Position numbers and translations under genes: made by a program. From the NCBI GenBank assembly GCA_023525715.1, contig CM042012.1, positions 120,052,298 to 120,116,297 on the forward strand: 64,000 nucleotides of DNA, given 5' to 3'. The notes under the pieces were generated by a model that did not search any database, was not told the DNA's origin, and saw nothing but the letters and a program-made list of their open reading frames with translations. This document shows positions 59,097 through 64,000 of this stretch, in pieces; the stretch's first letter is position 1; each line of letters opens with the position of its first letter. This stretch comes from Cichorium intybus (Eukaryota; Streptophyta; Magnoliopsida; Asterales; Asteraceae).

Positions 59097-59645
59097 ACCC
59101 GCGCTCAATAGATTGCTTCATGGATTACATCACAAGCAATGTTGAGACGATAATATCGTATGATCTTGAAGCAGAGACATATGAGTTGAAATTTACGAGT
59201 CGGTTGCGCATTGATAATGCGAAAACGCATCGGTAACTCGATGTTACAAAACGCATGTTATGTACGATTTGATAAGTAAAAGACACAACCATATGAGTCG
59301 AAGCTTATTCGTTCCTTGACCCTGATGGGAAACAGATATTTGTAGGCCGCTCGATGATTTTGAAGTTGACTAAAGTGCTGGCCAGCCTGGACTAAATTGA
59401 GGTTTTCAATTAGAAGTCTGAAAGTCATAAGCAGAATCACAAATCGGGAAACAGAGCATCGGACAGAGATTGATCTCAATCCATGTCTCGTGTCTGAAAA
59501 TATCTGGTTGGACGAAGGATCATATGATCACTTATCTATGGACAGAACTGACTGGGTCAGAGTTCAGCAGCAGTTTCTAGGAAGCTGCAGGTTGTTTATT
59601 AATCAGAAGATAAATTAAAGTCATAGACTTATCAAAGTGGGAGAC
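59097..59645 (+). other. 3' end of copy C interior with polypurine tract
   Basis: No gene; the reverse of copy B 30554-31110. The PPT CAAAGTGGGAGAC is at 59633-59645, directly before the 3' LTR. Confidence 0.85.
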
Positions 59646-60413
59646 TGTTGGATTAGGTGTCTAAGCCATGACTTTACATTTATATTTATATTGTTAATTG
59701 AAGCAAAGTCCATTTGGGATGCCCTCATAGCTGGAGGTTAGGATAGAGTTCAGTAGAGTAAAAGGTTGATTTATTAATTGTGTAATAAATCAATAGAATT
59801 AACTAAATGGTTTATTAATATATTTAAGTGTTAATATATTAATTAGAAACTATAATAATTAATTAAGATTTAATCTATAATTAATTGGATTTAATTCAGT
59901 GATTAAATTAATTAATTAAAAGTGTAGGGACTGGTTTGTATTTATTCAATAGTTGAATTACTGACAAACCAGAAGCCAGGGGCTAGATTTGGCGCCACCT
60001 TGGAGGCTTCTTCCAAGGGTGGCGAAAAACCTAATTAGGGTTTAGAAAGTCTGGTCCAAGTGGTCAACAGGCTTGCCTACTAAGGAGGCTTCTTAGGGTT
60101 TCAGGTTTAACCCTAGAGGCTATAAAAGGAGACTTCTGGCACTCCATTTTCTGTGCCACTTTCACCAGATAAACTCTGCTGGACTGTCTTCTCCATTGCT
60201 TTGGGTGTGACTTGCATTTGAGGCAGGATACTTTTGCTGCTAGCTTCAAGAACAAGATTCAAAGGTTGGTAATTCTTGTTTTGATCTTTAGAAATTATTG
60301 TTGGCCTTTAGGTTTTAGTTTATTATCTTCATAGAAAGAAAACATAGATCTTTCTGGGGTTGCATGTGAACCTTAGGTATTTTTGTGTTCATTGATTGCA
60401 TAGAAACCCTTCA
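59646..60413 (+). repeat. 3' LTR of copy C
   Basis: 768 bp, TGTTGGATTAGG...ACCCTTCA, followed by the GATAA duplication. Confidence 0.95.
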
Positions 60414-60418
60414 GATAA

Positions 60419-60486
60419 ATGAAAGCATTAAACCAAGGGGGAGATTGTTGGGTTATATTTATTGTTGGTTTAAGCTTTTCATTTAA
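60419..60486 (+). repeat. PPT and truncated 3' LTR of the SIRE-like Copia element
   Basis: AACCAAGGGGGAGAT then TGTTGGGTTATATTTATTG, matching the 5' LTR start at 26177 for about 41 bases, to CATTTAA. Beyond that the two diverge completely, so the rest of this LTR is deleted or displaced. Confidence 0.75.
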
Positions 60487-61960
60487 GGAATACTCAAGTT
60501 CAAGCTTGTTATAATAAGGTAATCACTCAACTACTAGTTATAGATAGTTAAGTGTATGTTATAAACCCTAATTTCAAGGTTTGAACAATATGATGATTTT
60601 ATGGTTAGATTTGGTTTCTAGAATATGTTTAAGCTTTATGCTAGCAAAGATGATGTGAAATGATAAGTGTAAATAGTTTTTCTAGTGATTAATCATGAAC
60701 TAGTAAAGATAGTGTTAATGTTATGTTATAATCAATAGTGTTTATTAAGTCCTTAATGGAATATTATGATGTTCTTGTGCTTTCAAGAAATATGTTTAAC
60801 ACAATGTTAGTACATTTTTTCAAGCATCATAATGTGTTAAGAGTCTCATTGTGAGACAGTTAATAGATATTACAATTATATTGCGATATAAGTCTATTAA
60901 GACAGAAGATTAAAATGTCTTTACATGTTGCTAAGACCTGACAACGCCTAATAATATCAAGTATTTTAGTCGTTATTGAGCCCTATTCTTGGTGATTTTA
61001 TATCATATATGCTGTGGTATTCTCACTTTTTGTGCCGGTGCTAGTTTGGGAAAAAAGTTACAAATAGGGGTTAAATGCGTACAAAATGGAAGAAGTTTCG
61101 AGATAAAGACAAAAACAGTCGCCTGAACACACGCGCCGCGGGGAAGTATGAAGGTGCGCCGCGCTGAGTCAACGATAAGGCGGTGGGAAGAATTTAAATG
61201 ACGAAAAAACTGGGATAACCCTACACGCGCGCCGCGGATATCAAAGCTGTGCGACGCGGTCATTAAATTTCCACAACTATAAATAGAGGCCATTAAATCG
61301 AAATCAGCAGGCAAGGAACGACCCATAAGGTGGATATGAAGCTTCTTTGACTCCAAGTTTCGATTTTCAGTCGCCATTCGTGGTATTTATGTTTCTTCAC
61401 TTAGTTTTCATATTAATTTAGTTGTTTTAGTAGTTTAGCTTGGTGTTTTTGGGTGTGAAAACCATTAGCATTAGGTTAGAACTTCTGTTTTTCGTGGTTT
61501 ACTGTTTTGGATACTTTGAATCTGAAGTTTATGCAATTAATCATTCGGTTCCAGTTTTATTGATGTTTTTCGGTATTTTGATGTTTGAATGCTTGGATGT
61601 TTTTGAGAATTGATCTTGTTTGTTTCTGTTTCTGAATTATACTTCTGATTTCAGTAAGCAAACTAGGTTAGGGTTAAGTTTAAGTTTCATTTAGTTCATG
61701 CTGGGATTTGGATTTTGTTTGGATTTTGGATTTTTGAACTGTTTTTGGGAAAGTATAAAGACTAATCCCCCTGGTTGTAGCGTGACACTGCAACTGTAAT
61801 CTGTCACCTATCTTGACCACGTAACTCCTATGGATCGACCCTGACTTCCATTGTACTAGTGAGAGTGAGGTTTTTAACTATTTTTTACCGCACGACGACC
61901 TAGGCATGTCAAGACCTAGCGTGTTGTTGATGAAAATGTTAATGAACTCCTCAGGTAATG
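60487..61960. other. Retroelement-like sequence, family unresolved
   Basis: No gene supported. A strong TATA box ACTATAAATAGAGG lies near 61276. GC-rich GCGCCGCGG patches at 61130-61255 and a CCTATGGATCGACCCTGACTT phrase near 61826 resemble retroelement LTR/leader sequence. A 124-residue minus-strand ORF (61003-61377) shows no family features and overlaps the TATA region. Confidence 0.4.
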
Positions 61961-62174
61961 AGAGAGCGAAAGTTCAAGGAAATGAAAAGGGGTGAAGAAT
62001 GGTGGAATCCTAGTTAGATTTTTCTAACTAGTTAAGGTGAGTACATGTAGCTTTTCCCACTTTAGGGTACATGGCAAAATGTTTATGAAATCTTAATATA
62101 ATTTCCGATGTGAATTGATGTATAAGTTCTAGTACTTATGTTATGTTTATAAGTATTACCAAAATGGTTATGAG

Positions 62175-62595
62175 TTGAATCCTTCTAATTAGGAAGGAAA
62201 TTTCTTTGGAATATAACCTTAGAATATTAGAAGTAAATGGTATATGATAATATGAATGAATGTTGATGAAAAGAAAAAGTCTTTGGCATATAGCCTTAGA
62301 ATGTTAGAAGTAAATGGTGTATGATATAATGAGCGAACGATGATGTAAACAAAATTTCTTTGGCATCTAGTCTTAGAATATTAGAAGTAAATCATATATG
62401 ATAATATGAATGAATGTTGATTAAAAGGAAATGTATTTGGCATATAGCCTTAGAATGTTAGAAGTAAATGGTATATGATATATTGAACGAACGATGATGT
62501 AAAGTAAATGTTTTCGCATATAGCCTTAAAATGCTCTGGATGAATGGTATAAGTGTGATGAACGAATGATGAAGTAAAGAATTGAAAATGCTTGC
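62175..62595. repeat. Tandem repeat, ~76-77 bp unit, about five copies
   Basis: Units share GGCATATAGCCTTAGAATGT, then AGAAGTAAATGGTATATGAT, then GAACGAACGATGATG, at about 62213, 62291, 62368, 62445 and 62520. The last one is diverged. Confidence 0.85.
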
Positions 62596-62945
62596 CCGAA
62601 CCATGGTATCTTCATAATGAGATATAGTGGAATCTATTGGGACATAACTCCTCATTATGAAGTAGATTTCTAAATGTATACTAATGGTTAGGCCATGATA
62701 TCTTCGTAACGAAATAATGATCTGATGGATAAATGATAATGAAAAGGAATGAAAATACTTGTCCGAGCCACTTTATCTCCATAACAAGATATAAGGAATC
62801 TATTGGAGACATAACTCCTTATCATGAAGTCGATTTACATAGGTAAATAGTGGTTGGGCAATGGTATCTCTGTAACGATATAAAAAGGAGTCTATCAGAG
62901 CTGTAACTATCCTTCACGAAATCGACGTCTAAAGGTATGATGATG
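62596..62945. repeat. Irregular repeat with long inverted arms, about three copies
   Basis: The first unit holds CTTCATAATGAG followed about 30 bases later by its perfect complement CTCATTATGAAG (about 62610-62660). Later units (about 62775-62830 and 62865-62925) keep the same layout with changes in both arms. Confidence 0.7.
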
Positions 62946-62994
62946 CTAAGGTGGATTGATCAAGTTTTTTCCATCTTGGTCAAAGCTTGGGCTA

Positions 62995-64000
62995 CTCCTA
63001 ATAATGTGATAAAGAGTTAGTTATATGACTAATGTGTAAAGAGTCATTATTATGACTAAAGTAATAAGTGTCATTTATATGACTTATGCGATAAAGAGTC
63101 AGTTGCATAACTAGTGTTTAAAGATTCATTATCACGACTAATGTGATAAAAGTCATTTATATTACTAATGTGATAAAGAGTTATTTGTGACCAAGTGTTA
63201 AGAGTCATTATTATGATTAATGTGTCATCTCTAAGGGTTAAAGTGTATAGAACCATTATTATGGTTAAAGTGTAAGGAATTATTTCTACGATTAATGTGT
63301 AAAGAATCATTGATATGATTAATCTGTAGAGAATCATTGTTAATTAATATGTCAAGAGTCATTTATATGACTAATGTGTTATGAGTCATATCTATGAATT
63401 AAAATGTAAATCATTATTATGGTTAAAATGTAAGGCATCATTTCTATGATTAATGTGTAAAGAATCATTGCTATGATCAATGTATTAAGAGTCATCTATA
63501 TGACTAATGTGTTATAAGTCATCTATATGACTTAACATGCAAAGAACCATTATTATGGTTCAAGTGTAATGAATCATTTTTATGATTAATATGTGAGAGC
63601 CATTATCATGACTAATGTGGTATGAGTCATTTATATGACTAATTAATAAGAGTCATTAATATGACTAATGTGTTAAAATGTCATTTATATGACTTCATGT
63701 GTAAAGAAATCAATAATATGATTAAAGCATTATGAGTAATTTGTATGACTAATGTGATAATAGTCATTTATATGACTAGGATGTTAAGTGTCACTATATG
63801 ACTTAATGTGTGGCGAGTCATTTTTATGACTTAATGTGTCAACATTCAGTTCCATGACTAAGGTGGTTAGGAGTTATTTCTATGACTTAACGAGTATAAT
63901 GTCATTAATATGACCAAGAAGTAAAGAATCATTAATATGCTTATGATGTGTGAGTCGCTTACATGACTAATATGTTAAGAATCATTATTATGATTAATGT
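62995..64000. repeat. Tandem array of ~30-bp hairpin units (runs off the right edge)
   Basis: More than 30 units of the form GAGTCAT-TTAT-ATGACTAATGTGTAAA. In many units the five-base arms pair perfectly, and three arm types occur: GTCAT/ATGAC, ATCAT/ATGAT and ACCAT/ATGGT. Some units have lost one arm. No coding frame runs through it. Confidence 0.9.

Larger units (their letters stand above)
36981..60413 (+). mobile_element. Gag-only LTR retrotransposon, copy C, enlarged by two nested gypsy elements
   Basis: Two 768-bp LTRs (36981-37748 and 59646-60413) starting TGTTGGATTAGG and ending ACCCTTCA, with GATAA at 36976-36980 and 60414-60418. PBS at 37750-37761, decayed gag at 38912-39718, PPT at 59633-59645. 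Removing the insertions at 40394-47835 and 50422-59091 with one duplicated target each leaves about 7.3 kb. By eye the LTRs differ at about 14 of 768 positions. Confidence 0.95.
26177..60486 (+). mobile_element. SIRE-like Copia element, pol-deleted, split by nested insertions
   Basis: TGTTGGGCTATATTATTGTTGG at 26177 recurs as TGTTGGGTTATATTTATTG at 60446, directly after the PPT AACCAAGGGGGAGAT. These are the starts of the 5' and 3' LTRs, the latter truncated after about 41 bases. Between them are a C-terminal Gag with zinc knuckles, a protease remnant and a 3' non-coding part; integrase, RT and RNase H are missing. Two gag-only elements (29787-36113 and 36981-60413) sit in the 3' part. No right target duplication is visible because the 3' LTR is cut short. 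Confidence 0.8.

Noticed and set aside
61003..61377. A 124-residue minus-strand ORF, the longest in the right flank
   Set aside because: It overlaps a plus-strand TATA box region, has no recognisable motif, and lies in retroelement-like sequence.
62995..64000. CRISPR-like appearance of short repeats with palindromic arms
   Set aside because: Units are contiguous with no unique spacers, are degenerate, and lie in plant nuclear repeat DNA.

Overview
This 64 kb window looks like repeat-dense nuclear DNA of a flowering plant. A eudicot fits best, and the retroelement families and the style of the one host gene resemble Asteraceae; that family-level guess rests on my recollection of related sequences, not on a search. 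It holds one convincing intact host gene, an intronless CYP74C-type cytochrome P450 of oxylipin metabolism (16356-17801, +). Nearly everything else is transposable-element DNA, much of it nested, with readable long terminal repeats (LTRs), primer-binding sites (PBS), polypurine tracts (PPT) and target-site duplications (TSD).

Left block (1-11997). The 3' part of a Ty3/gypsy-type element (LTR 1603-3398) carries a broken antisense RWP-RK gene copy. It sits in a gag-only LTR element on the minus strand (copy A, 3399-10537), which also holds about 2 kb of foreign, probably organellar DNA (3801-5789). Copy A is itself inserted in another gypsy-type LTR (10538-11997).

Gene block (11998-26176). This is lower in large retroelements and richer in small elements: an hAT MITE (13459-13949), a TRIM inserted in a Tourist-like MITE (14154-15225), the CYP74C gene, a foldback element (18850-19168), microsatellites, a Pack-MULE carrying two F-box/LRR-type fragments in opposite orientations (19406-20769) and a solo Copia-type LTR (23680-24382).

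Nested block (26177-60486). A SIRE-like Copia element has lost most of pol and was split by two gag-only elements: copy B (29787-36113, -, TSD ATTAC) and copy C (36981-60413, +, TSD GATAA). Copy C was then hit by two gypsy-type elements. One (40394-47835, TSD TAAAA) has no gag-pol but carries a complete-looking four-exon antisense RWP-RK gene with its own TATA box. The other (50422-59091, -, TSD GATAA) has decayed pol.

Right end (60487-64000). Retroelement-like DNA with a strong TATA box leads into tandem repeats. The last kilobase is an array of roughly 30-bp units that can each form a small hairpin, with paired changes in the two arms.

The most interesting items are the antisense RWP-RK gene carried by a gypsy-type family, the gag-only family with its conserved triplicated palindromes, and the covarying hairpin array.
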